In this document: piece by piece, positions 46,506 to 57,029 of the stretch
Layout: every line of letters starts with the position of its first letter
How positions within the stretch are numbered: the first letter of the stretch is position 1
NCBI GenBank assembly: GCA_022592435.1
Contig: JABYQS010000100.1
Span: 1-64,000 of the forward strand
Direction: 5' to 3'
DNA length: 64,000 nt
Source of the DNA: Cerioporus squamosus
Taxonomy: Eukaryota; Basidiomycota; Agaricomycetes; Polyporales; Polyporaceae
The notes under the pieces: generated by a model
Told to the model about the DNA's origin: nothing
Databases searched by the model: none
Seen by the model: the letters and a program-made list of their open reading frames with translations, nothing else
Position numbers and translations under genes: made by a program

Positions 46506-47299
46506 CTACTGCGCGGGTGCCGGCTGCGCACGGGACGACGAAAGGTTTCCGAGGCGGGACTGAATCTCCTTCTCCTCGCGCTCCTGCTCATCGAGGATGT
46601 TCTGCCACGAGTGGTCGACGGAGCGGTTCTGGTGCGCCTGGGAGCGCTGGCTCTGGGTGAGGACGCCGGCGGCGATGAGGACGCCGATGGTCAGGCCCTG
46701 TGCCCACATACGGGCCTGGACGACCTTTTGGGGCGTGCTCTGGTAGCTGCAGCGCGGGAGGGTCATCAGCCGTCTTGCTCTCTTTCCCTTTCCCCCAACA
46801 CACTGGACAGGGCACTCACCGATTACGCATGACGACGGTGCCCGCAACAGCCATGCCCGCGGCCCAGCTGCCGAGGATGATCTTGTACTGGTTGCGCATC
46901 GCCCAGTCCCTGAACTTCTCCCTGCTGCTGAGGGCCTCCCACCTGCTCTCGGTCGCCTTCTCCTCGCGGTCGAGCACGGCCTTGCCGGCCCCGGTCCAGG
47001 TGGACTCGTCAAACTCGACGCCGCGGCGCTCGGCCTGGATGGCGAAGGCGGGGCCGACGACGAGGATGACGCCGAGCGCCTTGAGCTGGATCGGCAGGGC
47101 GCGGAAGGCGGGCCAGCGCCGGTGCATGTACCAGCTGGCGGGGAGGGAGATGGCGAGGCCTGCGGCGACGCCTTCGAGGGCACCGCGGACGGTCGCGCGC
47201 TGGTGGCCGGCGAGCTCTTCTTCGGTAGCGAACTGCGTGTAGAGTGGGAGGTTAGTAAGTCTTGTGAGGAGGATGTGGGAGTTGTGGACGCACCTTCAT
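46506..47299 (-). CDS. RCF2: Rcf2-like HIG1-domain protein, copy B
   Basis: A paralogue of the plus-strand gene at 30553-31459. It begins with the same two-codon exon (ATGAAG, 47299-47294) followed by an intron of about 70 nt and FATEEELAGHQRATVRGALE. Hydrophobic helices follow (VAAGLAISLPASWYMHRRW; KALGVILVVGPAFAIQAER), then SRWEALSSREKFRDWAMRNQ and the HIG1 hairpin (YKIILGSWAAGMAVAGTVVM; QKVVQARMWAQGLTIGVLIA). The tail contains VDHSWQNILDEQEREEKEIQ and ends at 46506. The Q-x3-Q-x-R-x3-Q signature is the same as in copy A. The frame is intact over four exons. Role as for Rcf2: cytochrome c oxidase and supercomplex biogenesis in the mitochondrial inner membrane. Confidence 0.88.
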
Positions 47300-47810
47300 G
47301 GTATTGGTCTATGGGCTGGGAGTGCGAGATCTAGTCCGAGACTGGTCTAGTGGTGGTATCTAGAATGCGGGGGCGGGGCAGGGATATGAAGCGAAGCCCG
47401 AGAATTGGTGAAGGAGCTGGTGGTGAAAAAACTGGCGGAGAGAGGTATGTTGCAGGTTATATAAACGATGTTTTGGATGCAGATCGAGCCGCGGCGGGAA
47501 CCGCTGGGGGCAGACGGGCCAAACCGGGTACGCCTATGGGTGGGAGAGAAGAAATACAAATGGCGGGAGAGAGTGCTGAGCTCAGACGAGCATGTGCCGG
47601 TTCTGTGTGAGCGCGACGGTGTGCGATTGTCTCCGCCTGGGCCACGGACGAGCTGCCCAGACGCTCCGATTCCGAATGCCCATTGGCCGCGGCAGGCGCA
47701 TCCTCCGTGGCGCGCTCCATATCGGGTGCTCCCATCACTCAGCAGGCGCCCATGCTGCGTCTACCGACCTCCGACCTCTGACCCGAGCTGCTCCCGAGTC
47801 CGAGTCTGCG
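47300..47810. other. Divergent promoter region
   Basis: Shared upstream DNA of RCF2 copy B (minus) and the FTS-like gene (plus). It contains a TATA-box-like sequence for the minus-strand gene at 47457-47466. Confidence 0.5.
47457..47466 (-). promoter_or_regulatory. TATA-box-like element for RCF2 copy B
   Basis: Read on the minus strand this is GTTTATATAA, about 160 nt upstream of the ATG at 47299. Assignment rests on sequence and position alone. Confidence 0.4.
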
Positions 47811-48656
47811 ATGGCGTCGAGGATGCTCTCCAGTCTCGCGCTGTCCCCGACAATCGACCTCTCTTCCCCCGCGCGCAGACACACCCGACCCAATGCGCGC
47901 ACGGGCAGCATCACCGAGCTCGCGACCCCCGCCCTCACCCGCACCGCCGTCTCGCTCGAGTACGCCTCCCTCCGCCACACCGGACACTGTCCATTAGGCA
48001 TGTACGTCACGCCCTCCCCGGAGAACCTCATGATCTGGGACGCCGTCTTCTTCGTCCACCAAGGTACGCACCGCGCACGTCAGTGTCAGCCTCGCTCACG
48101 CCGCCCGCCCGCCGCAGGGTACTACACCGACTCCATCCTCAAGTTCCGGCTCATCTTCCCCTCCCACTATCCCGAGCGGCCGCCGGCCGTGCAGTTCCTC
48201 ACCGACGTCTTCCACCCGCTCATCTCGCAGCAGGACGGCTCCTTCAACCTCGCGCCGCGCTTCCGGCCCTGGCGGCCCAAGGAGCACCACGTCTTCGACG
48301 TCCTGCACTGGGTCAAGGCCGCCTTCAAGAAGCACGCGCTCGACGAGATCAAGGAGGGCGACTGCTTCAACAAGGAGGCGTACAGGTGCGTCTTGCCCCA
48401 TCTCTGTGCTGTGTGGGACCGGCCTGTAACTCTGCGTGCAAGGTTGTACCACGACACGACCTCCTCCTTCGCCGCCCTCGCGACCCAGTCGTCCATGCTC
48501 TCCCAGTCGGCGTCCGCCCTGTTCGACAAGGACCACCCGTCCATGGCCGGCAAGGGCTCGCACAGCATGCAGTTCAAGGAGCTCAAGCCCGAGCAGCTCA
48601 GCGCCCTCCGAGCCAAGCTCGGACTGCAAGATTGGGACGTAGAGCAGCACTCGTGA
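47811..48656 (+). CDS. AKTIP/FTS-type ubiquitin-conjugating-enzyme variant
   Basis: About 245 residues in three exons. The start at 47811 gives MASRMLSSLALSPTIDLS. A UBC fold follows: TAVSLEYASLRHTGHCPLGM, MIWDAVFFVHQ|GYYTDSIL, FRLIFPSHYPERPPAVQFLT, DVFHPLISQQDGSFNLAPRF and VFDVLHWVKAAFKKHALDEI. Where a true E2 has its active Cys after the HPNI segment, this protein reads DGSFNLAP, so it lacks the catalytic cysteine, as in the FTS/AKTIP family. In filamentous fungi the FTS homologue joins Hook and FHIP to attach dynein to early endosomes, so an endosome-motility role is the best guess. The tail is Ser/Lys-rich and ends at 48656. Confidence 0.87.
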   Translation: MASRMLSSLALSPTIDLSSPARRHTRPNARTGSITELATPALTRTAVSLEYASLRHTGHCPLGMYVTPSPENLMIWDAVFFVHQGTHRARQCQPRSRRPPAAGYYTDSILKFRLIFPSHYPERPPAVQFLTDVFHPLISQQDGSFNLAPRFRPWRPKEHHVFDVLHWVKAAFKKHALDEIKEGDCFNKEAYRCVLPHLCAVWDRPVTLRARLYHDTTSSFAALATQSSMLSQSASALFDKDHPSMAGKGSHSMQFKELKPEQLSALRAKLGLQDWDVEQHS

Positions 48657-49715
48657 TCGACCATGACAACCGTGGTTCTGCGCGCGCGATAACCATTGTC
48701 GACGTTGCTAGACCTTGTACATCACCTGCTTTATGTAGGGTGAGTCTCGGTGTCTTTGTTTCTTCGCGACGTGCGACTGACGCTGCAACTCTTCCGCAGA
48801 TCTCGTACAGAGTATGTATAGCTGTATACCCCCGGGGGAAAGGATGGATACACAGTGCTTGCGTATCTCTGGATGGAAAGTGTTCATTCCGCGCCCCCAC
48901 GGTGTACGACGCACGGTCCAGGTACGGCGTATTGTCTATACTCGATTCATTGACAAGCGAGGTCTACTCACTTGATCTACAGACGAGTGCTCTCAGGCCG
49001 ACAATACTATCAGTTCACCAGTAATGTAAAAAACGGCTTCGTACTTGATTATCTCTCCCGTCCCTTACCCGGTTCTCATCGGACCTTCACAGATCGATTC
49101 CGAGCTGTCTTGAGTACCTGTGACTGATTTTTTTGGAAGCGAGAGGATGGGATAGGAGGTGAAGCGAGGGCGGACACTGAATCGCAACAGCAATGAAAAC
49201 TCCTGAGCCCTCGGGTCACGCATTTGTCACGGGCGCTGAGGTGGCATCTTTGAGCTCCGACCCGGATGAGCCCGCGTGCGCGCGGTGTCGTGTCGTCGAA
49301 GGAGGCCGGCGAACCTGAACTTCAGACTCCGACAGGCCTCGGTGGCTGACTGTCACGCTCGCAGACCTCCTCCCTCCTACAGCATCCTCATCTCCCTCGA
49401 TCCTCTCGGAAATTTCGCACAAGCACGCCTCAGGGTACGTCTCTATGCTGGCAAAGTTTCGCCGGCTCCGGATGAGCAAATCGCCCAGCCGAAGGCCATC
49501 AGCGCTTCGTACGACTGACTCGCCCACTTCGTACTTGAATATCTCCACACTCCCTGGACGGAATTTTACGCTGATTTCATGAGTGGATAGAGGAGATGCA
49601 GGAGATACAGGAACACAAAATTGTCTGGTAAGTGCTTGAGAAGTCGTGGAGATAGACCCAATTTTTCACTTCTGTTGCAACTTTTGGGATTTTTCATCAC
49701 TGGTGCAGGCATAGT
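48657..49715. other. Intergenic region upstream of a LINE insertion
   Basis: Starts as the 3' flank of the FTS-like gene. Open frames around 49216-49548 on both strands show no recognisable similarity. The right boundary is the target site of the LINE. Confidence 0.45.
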
Positions 49716-49736
49716 AAGCCCTCTCCGCAGAAGGCG
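49716..49736. repeat. LINE target-site duplication, left copy
   Basis: A 21-bp sequence beginning AAGCCCTCTCC and ending AGAAGGCG, identical to 52625-52645 across the element. The last bases may also belong to the element because GGCGAT would complete its QGDP-type motif (microhomology). Confidence 0.92.
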
Positions 49737-52624
49737 ATCCGGTGTCGTGTCTGTTGTTTGACCTGGCTATTGAACCTCTCGCTATTGCGCTCCGTGCTGC
49801 GCCGCTGAGAGGCTACCTCATACCTGGCATGAATGGCCGAATCTTGACAACCCTCTTCGCTGATGACACTACGGTGTACCTAAGTGCGCAAGATGAGTAC
49901 TCTACCTTGGAACAAGTCCTGAATGATTGGTGTGTGGCCTCGAGGGCTCGGTTCAACGCACCTAAAACTGAGCTGATTCCGGTTGGATCTAAGGCCTACC
50001 GCACGAGAGTGTGTGCGTCCCGATGCCTCCGTGAAGGGGGCTCGCCGATACCGTTAACTGTGCGCATCGTGCCGGATGGTGCTCCGGTGCGCCTCCTTGG
50101 TGCGTGGATCGGAAATGAAGTCTGCCAGAAAGCGATATGGCTCCCATTAGTTAACAAGATCCGCGCTAATCTGGACCGTTGGGGACGTAGGAAGCTTACC
50201 CTGAAAGGGAAAAAACTCGCTGTCGGCATTGAGGTTGGTAGCCGAACGCAATACCTTACCCGTGTTCAGGGTATGCCGCTGTCTGTTGTGGCGGATCTGC
50301 GCAAGGTGATCCGCCATTTTGTGTGGGGTCATGGGAGGACTCCGCCAATAAATGAGGAAACTCTTTACCTACCGATTCATGAAGGTGGTCTCGACTTGCT
50401 TAACCTGAAGGCTCGTAATGAAGCCATCGAGCTTATATGGATGCGCGAATACCTCGACCTCACGCCGCTGCGGCCGAGATGGGCGTATGTTGCCGATGTC
50501 ATGTTGGCACGTGCGGTCACGGTGGACTCCCGGCAGGTAGACCTGTCGGTCCATGTAAACGCGTTCCTGCAGTCATGGAAAGTGAGTATGTCCTCACAAA
50601 TTGTGCTGCCCTCGTACCTAAGGGATATGCTGAGGGTTGCGAACAAGCATAGGGTGCGGCTTGATGTTATTGATCCTGTCGAAGCTCTACGAGATGCTAT
50701 GCCCATCTGGAGCCATTTTTCTCTTCCGGAAGGCTATAAGACGGCGGCGACTAAGTCGATCAGGTGCCTCCGGGAGCGCCATGCGGTCATGGATGTGGGC
50801 CATGCTGCGAGAGCCGTGTCGAGGCTGATGTCGATAGGACAAGTCCGTGGCCATCGGCCTACTGCGGTTTGCCCGTGTGAAGAGTGTGTCAGGGATCGTG
50901 AAGCGGGGTGCGACAACCCGCATCGGTGCGTCCTGGCGGCCAGGAAAGTTCTTGCGAATCTCAGCCCGCGCTGGGCCGTGCGAAGTGACCCTACAAGGGA
51001 TAAGCTCAGCCTCACCCAGTCGAGAAAGCGGCTGAATGCAAGAAACGAGGAAAGCAACGGTCGTATGCTCTTTGACCCCACCATTAGGGCGAGGCTGCCA
51101 GTAGGTGCACATTTCCGTGTCTTTGGCGTTGCAAGTGAATGGGATGCCGCGGTCGTTGCCCGGGCTGCCCGGGGTGTATCTGTGAATGATGAAGAGGTGG
51201 AAGTCTTTACTGATGGGTCCTGTACTGAGAACGGGTTGGACTCGGCCATCTCGGGCTGTGGTGTCTGGTTCGGCGCGAATGACCCCCGAAATACTGCAGC
51301 CCTCGTTCCTGGACTCGTTCAGTCGAACCAGGCTGCAGAGGTATATGCCGTTAGCCTGGCGGTAGCGGCTGTGCCGCCCTTTGCCCCCTTGCATGTTGTT
51401 ACTGACTCGCGATATGTACTGAAAGGTATGATGGTCCATCGATGGGCTTGGGAGGATGATGGGTGGTACGGGCTCGCAAACCGAGATCTGCTACGTGGCT
51501 TGATAGCTAGGCTTCGGGCGCGGAGTGCGCCGACAACGCTGAGATGGGTTAAAGGGCATTCAGACTGTACTGGTAATGATGGAGCGGACGCTCTTGCTCG
51601 GCTCGCGGTTGAAAAGAAGCTCACCAAGGCTATTCCGAGCCCTCCGATGCAGTATGTTGCAAGTGGTGCTAAGCTAGCAGTGCTGTCGCAAAAGCTTGCC
51701 TATCGGTACCTATGTGATGCGGGGGCTCGTAAGGACCGAAGAAGCACGCTACGAAACCTAGACCTTGTCCTCAATGCCGTTGATAGCTTTGCGGGTGTCC
51801 GCCCTAAGCCAAGCGCGGTCTGGCTGGGTGTGTGGCGAATGGACTGTGACAGGCAGGTGAGAAGTTTTTGGTGGAAGCTGTTGCATGGTGCGCATCGTCT
51901 CGGTGCGTTCTGGAAGAACATACCTGGCTATGAAGCTCGAGCGGCGTGCCCGTTCTGTGGTGCTGAGGAATCTATGAGGCATATAGTGAGTGAGTGCCCT
52001 AATCCGTGGAGGCTTCAGGTGTGGGAGGCGGCTATGTGTATGCTGGCCCAGAGGAAAATCCCTGTCGAACATCTGGAATATGATCATCTCCTTGCGGCGT
52101 GTGTTATGAAGGTGTATGATGATGCTGAGCCGAGAGCTGAGCGGAGGGCTGCCACGAGGCTCTTCAGACTAGTTGCAGTCGAGCTTGTCTACCTTGTATG
52201 GATAATGAGGTGTGAATGGGTTATTGGGCGGAATGGTGAGGGCGATCGTGCTTTCTCGCCTGCTGAAGCCCTCGCCCGGTGGATGTGGCGCGTGAATAGA
52301 AAGCTAAAAATCGATATTGCCCGTACGAAACCCTATGTACGTACTGGAGCCCTTGCTCCCAATGTTGTTACTGCAACCTGGCAGGGGTTAATATGCGATG
52401 AGCTCACCCTTCCGGAAGACTGGACCACAGTGCCAGGGGTTTTAGTGGGTATGCATGCGGTACAACCTCGGCACGGCGTCGGGTAAAGGCATGAAGTCCC
52501 ACACTACATCTGTGTGTGCGTAAAGCATTTCCCCTGGGTGCATGGATAGTCCGCAAACCCTGCCAAGCTTGACTGAATGCGCGAAAGTAGCTTCTCATGA
52601 AAGTATGCACGACAAAAAAAAAAA
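49737..52624 (+). mobile_element. 5'-truncated non-LTR (LINE) retrotransposon copy
   Basis: A 2.9-kb insertion bounded by a perfect 21-bp direct repeat and ending in a poly(A) run of about 11-13 bases (52614-52626). There are no terminal repeats, so it is not an LTR element. It carries only the distal part of a reverse transcriptase and an RNase H, then a 127-nt 3' UTR. Everything upstream of the GDP-x-S motif is missing. This is the classic product of incomplete target-primed reverse transcription. The perfect repeat and uninterrupted frame indicate a recent event. Confidence 0.93.
49742..52486 (+). CDS. LINE ORF2 fragment: reverse transcriptase C-terminal part, RNase H, CCHC
   Basis: An uninterrupted frame of about 914 codons truncated at its 5' end; the first GTG is not a true start. 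It begins within the RT palm (GDPVSCLLFDLAIEPL) and contains the active-site FADDTT box, then thumb and connection. A type I RNase H follows with all four acidic/His-region motifs: FTDGSC, AAEVYA, VTDSRY, and KGHSDCTGNDGADALA. Near the end is a Zn-knuckle-like CPFCGAEESMRHIVSEC (C-x2-C-x7-H-x4-C). RT with RNase H suggests a Tad1- or I-like fungal clade; phylogeny would be needed to decide. The endonuclease domain is absent, so the copy cannot transpose alone. Codon use is less GC-biased than in neighbouring host genes. Confidence 0.92.
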   Translation: MSCLLFDLAIEPLAIALRAAPLRGYLIPGMNGRILTTLFADDTTVYLSAQDEYSTLEQVLNDWCVASRARFNAPKTELIPVGSKAYRTRVCASRCLREGGSPIPLTVRIVPDGAPVRLLGAWIGNEVCQKAIWLPLVNKIRANLDRWGRRKLTLKGKKLAVGIEVGSRTQYLTRVQGMPLSVVADLRKVIRHFVWGHGRTPPINEETLYLPIHEGGLDLLNLKARNEAIELIWMREYLDLTPLRPRWAYVADVMLARAVTVDSRQVDLSVHVNAFLQSWKVSMSSQIVLPSYLRDMLRVANKHRVRLDVIDPVEALRDAMPIWSHFSLPEGYKTAATKSIRCLRERHAVMDVGHAARAVSRLMSIGQVRGHRPTAVCPCEECVRDREAGCDNPHRCVLAARKVLANLSPRWAVRSDPTRDKLSLTQSRKRLNARNEESNGRMLFDPTIRARLPVGAHFRVFGVASEWDAAVVARAARGVSVNDEEVEVFTDGSCTENGLDSAISGCGVWFGANDPRNTAALVPGLVQSNQAAEVYAVSLAVAAVPPFAPLHVVTDSRYVLKGMMVHRWAWEDDGWYGLANRDLLRGLIARLRARSAPTTLRWVKGHSDCTGNDGADALARLAVEKKLTKAIPSPPMQYVASGAKLAVLSQKLAYRYLCDAGARKDRRSTLRNLDLVLNAVDSFAGVRPKPSAVWLGVWRMDCDRQVRSFWWKLLHGAHRLGAFWKNIPGYEARAACPFCGAEESMRHIVSECPNPWRLQVWEAAMCMLAQRKIPVEHLEYDHLLAACVMKVYDDAEPRAERRAATRLFRLVAVELVYLVWIMRCEWVIGRNGEGDRAFSPAEALARWMWRVNRKLKIDIARTKPYVRTGALAPNVVTATWQGLICDELTLPEDWTTVPGVLVGMHAVQPRHGVG

Positions 52625-52645
52625 AAGCCCTCTCCGCAGAAGGCG
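52625..52645. repeat. LINE target-site duplication, right copy
   Basis: Identical to 49716-49736. Its first two A residues merge with the element's poly(A) tail, so the true duplication is 19-21 bp. Confidence 0.92.
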
Positions 52646-53232
52646 CATGAACCATAAATATCACTAAATGGATTAGATACTGTACGTCTACTCTAGTCCT
52701 ATCTACTCTACTCTCTACTGCTATGCGTGCGTGTGACGTAGTGTACAACGTGCGACCAGCATCCTCAGCGTGGCGCGCATCTGCAGAATCCAGGAGAAGA
52801 ATGAACGGAAGCACGGATGGCGTGCACCGTCCAGCCTGTGTATGGTATATTTAGTGATGTTGGCGCACCAGAGGCAGCAACGGTCTCATCTTCTTCTACC
52901 TGCCGCAGCGTCCGTCCCGAAACCGATGCGACGAGCCAGCAACCTGGTCTGGCCCCTGGACCCGACGCGAAACTCTACTGGGGAGGTGCACCGGCAGACA
53001 CCACGGCGCACTAGCGCACCCGCTCGGGTCGAGCGAGTGGCTCGCGAGCACCGGCACAGGCGGTTGGGTCGCCAGCGACCGCCCGCGCTCCTCCTCCTCC
53101 TCCCTCTCCTTCTCCTTGCCTCTCGCCTCCACCGGGGATGCAGAGGGCCCGCCTCCGCCCCGGCGACTCCGGGATAGCAGGCAGCACGAGCGACGGCGTC
53201 CGCCCGCCCGCTGCCACCGCCGCCGCCGCGAG
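52646..53232. other. Intergenic region
   Basis: From the right LINE junction to the 3' end of VIP1. Contains purine/pyrimidine-rich low complexity. No gene seen. Confidence 0.5.
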
Positions 53233-56200
53233 TCAGGGGTCGTCCGCAGGCGCAGACGAGCTCGCGACAGGCGCCTGGAGGGCGTCGATGGTCTCGTAGG
53301 GGGTGTCCGGTCCGGTGTCGTCGTCGTCGGGGACGCGGCCAAAGTGCTTCGAGAGGCGCTCGATGACGAGCGGGTACGGCAGGTGCTGCGTGAGCTTGCG
53401 CCGGGGCTGGACGTTGAGCGAGTGGCGCGCGTCGAGGGCCGAGTCGAGGACGTTGGAGGAGTGCGCGCCTTCGGAGAGCGAGAGCTTGATCGAGTATTCC
53501 TTGTCGGACTTGCCGCGGCCGTGGTTCCGCTCGTAGAGCTCGAAGGTGATGTGGGACTGCGGCGGGACGGGAGCGGTTAGCCATCGATGTGAGGTGGAGG
53601 ATGAAGGGGGAGGGGGGAGGGACTTACGCAGTAGTCCAGCTCGGGTATGCGGCGGTTCGCAATGGGGAGACCCGAGAGGAGGACGAGGTTGACGAGCGTG
53701 TGGATGTGGCTCTCCTTCGTGAAGTAGAGCGTCAGCCCGCACTCCTCGTTATTCCGTGCACGCTCGAGGTCGCCCACGACGTTCCGGAGCAGCGGCAGCG
53801 ATGTGAGCACGCCGATCTCCTCCCTACAAACCAGCACGCCGCGTCAGCTAACTGCCCGAGCCAGACGCACAAAGTAACACGCACTTCTCCTCAGGCTCGA
53901 TGCCGTACTCCTGCGGGGCAACAAGGTCGAACAGCGCCTTCGCGCGCCCGTACAGCTCGTGCAGCCTGCGGTCGTGCGGCGCCTGCTCCGTGCGCCCGCC
54001 CTCGTTGAAGATCGAGAAGAGGAAGGTGCGGTGGTGCAGCGCGCAGTACTTGATCGTGTCGTACAGCTCCGACACGCGGCTCGGGTCGAACTTCTCCTGC
54101 TTGACGTCGCAAAAGTCCTCGAAGAGCTTCTCCCAGCGCTCGCGGAACAGCCACGGCTCGTCCCCGCAGCACCAGCGCTCCTGGATCTTGTCCACGTCCA
54201 TCGTCTCCCAGTTCCGGCGCATGATGTCCCGGAACGTCGACAGCAGCTCGATCACCTCCTTCACCACCTCGACCGGCTCCTTCTTCATGCTCTTCGGCCA
54301 GGTCAGCTCGGGACGCTTCTCCGGCTCGCCAGGGCGCAGGAGGATCTTCAGCCGCTTCTTCACGTCGTCCATCAGGTCCTTGGCCGCGTTTGAGTCGTCC
54401 AAGAGGTCCTTCCGGACGATGAGCTTGGGCGGCTTCTGCGCCGGCACGGAGTTCTCGCGCCTCGGGGTAGACTGGAAGCCCGAGCCCTGGCCACCGTCTG
54501 TCGACGAACGCGAGGAATGCACCCCGGAAGAGTGGCCGCTGGTGGCAGAGAGTGTGCTTGGAGTGGAAGAGGAAGACGAATTGTCGAAGAGAGCCGCGGC
54601 GAAGATCTCTGCGGACGCAACCACACGACGCTCGGAGGACGTGTATATCTGCCAAGACCCGTCAGCACTGAATGGAAGAGTCGGACCTCTTTAAGAGACT
54701 TACCTTGACATTCTTCAGGATATCCTTGTCTGTTTACATGACGAGTGAGCAATCAAAGAGCGGCGGTACGCATAGTGGTACGTACTCATGATCGAGATAT
54801 CTTTCTTCATGTTCTCTCCTAGATCGCGTGATTGGTACCGCGCCGAGTGCGTGAACTCGCCGCCCCACTTGAACACAAGCGTGAGCTTCGTCAGCTTCCG
54901 CACCTGGCCCGGCTGCTTCTTCGAGTACACCGGCTTGAGCTGCGCCTTCGTCCCGGGCAGGTCGATCTTGCTGAACAGCGCGTTGTTGAGCTGCGTGAGC
55001 TTGACGAGGTCCTCGCCGTCAGCCCCGAGACCCTTCGCCTCCTCGACAGCCGTCGCGATGAGGTTGAGCTGCGACCGCTCGCGGAGTATGATCTCCTCGC
55101 GCTCGCCGTTGAGCAGGGTGACGAACGGCTGCGTCCACCGCTCGCCGATGGGGAAATTGAACTTGAGCTTCTGCTTCGGCGTGCGGTCCGCATGCCGGAA
55201 GACGGTGACGTTGGCTTTGAGCAGCCAGGTCGGCTCCTCCACCGTCGCCTCGGCGGCGGGCAGGGGCCGCTCTGGTGAGGCGGCGACCCGGAGACAAAGG
55301 GACGCCAGAATTTCTGCAGTCTTGTCTGTACGGCGGCGGCAGCAGCACATGTGAGTTGCGAACATGGGTGTACTTGGAAGACAGGGATGGGCGGCGCTTA
55401 CCGTAGTAGGTATCGTTACCCTTGACGAAGCTCCAGCCGTTGACGTCTATGACCTGGCTCCTCTTGCCGCCGTCACAGCGCAGCATGTCGAAGCCACAGA
55501 CCATTTGCCCAAAGCCGTCGCTGATGCGTGCAGCCCAGGCCTTCTCCTCGTCGCTGAGATGCGTGATAAACCTGGCAATCCGCATGAGGGTCGATGAGCA
55601 CCGGAGGCAACGGGCTGCTGACGTACCGGATCTCTTTGCCTTCTGTGTTGCGGCGCACGACACCGTCTACGAATGGAGACTTCCGGGTCTCGGCGTGTGT
55701 ATAGTCGTGACCGACCGTGTAAACTTTGATATCTTCGGAATTGTCCACGTCGACGAACTTCTCGTAGATGTAAGACCCGTCGGTGCGGGGAAAGTTTAGG
55801 TTAGGATCCAGCTCGCTAGACTTGTTTCCGACCTATATATATGGAGGGCAATGAGTTCTAGACACGCTCGGGGTGGGATGTGGATGGATGGCAGTGGAAG
55901 TGGGTTCCTTCGGATTTAGTCGGGGTTCGCCTAGCCCTCATCCCCAGACAACATCTGCCCTCACAGCCTGGGGTCCCTGACAAGTGAGCACTGCAGAAGT
56001 CGCAGTCTGACTGGACAACCCGTCATGCCGCTTCTGGCTACCGCGCGGGTGTACTTCCCTCTTCACGGCATGCATCACTTTTTCCGATGCCACAGTTGAA
56101 AGGCATGCTAGTGTGAGTGGTTATAGAGATGGTCTCGGAGCAAACCCCACGGATATTTACATCTCACTAGTGAGATGCAGAGTTCTTCAGGTGCCTCGCG

Positions 56201-57029
56201 GAAGGTCGAGTCTCCGCCACATAGCGGAAGTCTTGTGCAGCCAAGATAACGAGTACACACCTTCCGGAACAAACGACGTCCGCCTCCGCCACGGAAGTAG
56301 ATGTATACGTTGTGGTCCTCACCACTGACGGGCTTCTCAACGAACGGCTTCTCCATGACTTGCCCGTCGATGATGATTGAGTCTCCGTCGGGACTCATGG
56401 TGACCTCGGGCGTGACCTGGAACCCGCCAATCGAGATGCCGATCTTCTTCTTCATGATGTCACGCAGCTCATCGTCCACCTTCGGACCACCATCGCGCGA
56501 GACTTCTAGACGGCGAGGTGTAGGCACTTTGAGGTGATCCAAGACCGCACCCACGAGGCGGCGGTCCCAGAGGAGGGCCTGTGGAGGGAGGTCGTTGATG
56601 CAGTAGGGGTTGCGCAGCTTGACATATGAGATGGCCTTGTCGAGCGGGAAGTCGGTAGAGAAGAACGAGATGAGGACGTCGCACCGAGGCCAGTTCTCGA
56701 CATCTGAGCGAAGCTGATCAGCTTCAAAGATGAGCGACATGAGCACCGAAGAAGGCACCTTCGTCTAGGATGACTTTGTCTCCGAAGACTTTAACCTCGA
56801 TGGCACCATTCGACCGCTCCACCAATCGAGTGAGGATCTCGCGCATGGCTTTTGACCGAGCCTTGATGTCCATGGCGCAGATGCCGAGGATGATGGGATG
56901 TCGTGTCTGGTCGGTGATTGCGGATAGGTCTGATTGCGAGCCATTTGGCGAAGGGGTGGAAGACCTGGGAGCGGATGCGGAACGCGGAGAGCGCTCAGGA
57001 GAGTGGACGAGAGAGCGGAGCATCGACAT
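53233..57029 (-). CDS. VIP1: Inositol hexakisphosphate/PP-IP5 kinase Vip1 (PPIP5K)
   Basis: A bifunctional enzyme that makes 1-position inositol pyrophosphates (ATP-grasp kinase) and has a histidine-acid-phosphatase-like domain; it is the Asp1/Vip1 family. The start is at 57029. The N-terminal domain reads [20 protein letters not shown] and [20 protein letters not shown]. The ATP-grasp region includes [63 protein letters not shown] and the metal-binding [18 protein letters not shown]. The phosphatase-like domain starts [13 protein letters not shown] and continues through [15 protein letters not shown] to [11 protein letters not shown] and [11 protein letters not shown], which carries the second conserved His. 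Stop at 53233. About ten introns of 50-70 nt plus one of 428 nt (55833-56260). The frame appears intact throughout. Confidence 0.95.

Noticed and set aside
49737..52624. Interpretation as an LTR retrotransposon or a domesticated host gene
   Set aside because: No long terminal repeats, but a poly(A) tail, target-site duplication and RT-RNase H order typical of LINEs. The 5' truncation makes a host function unlikely.
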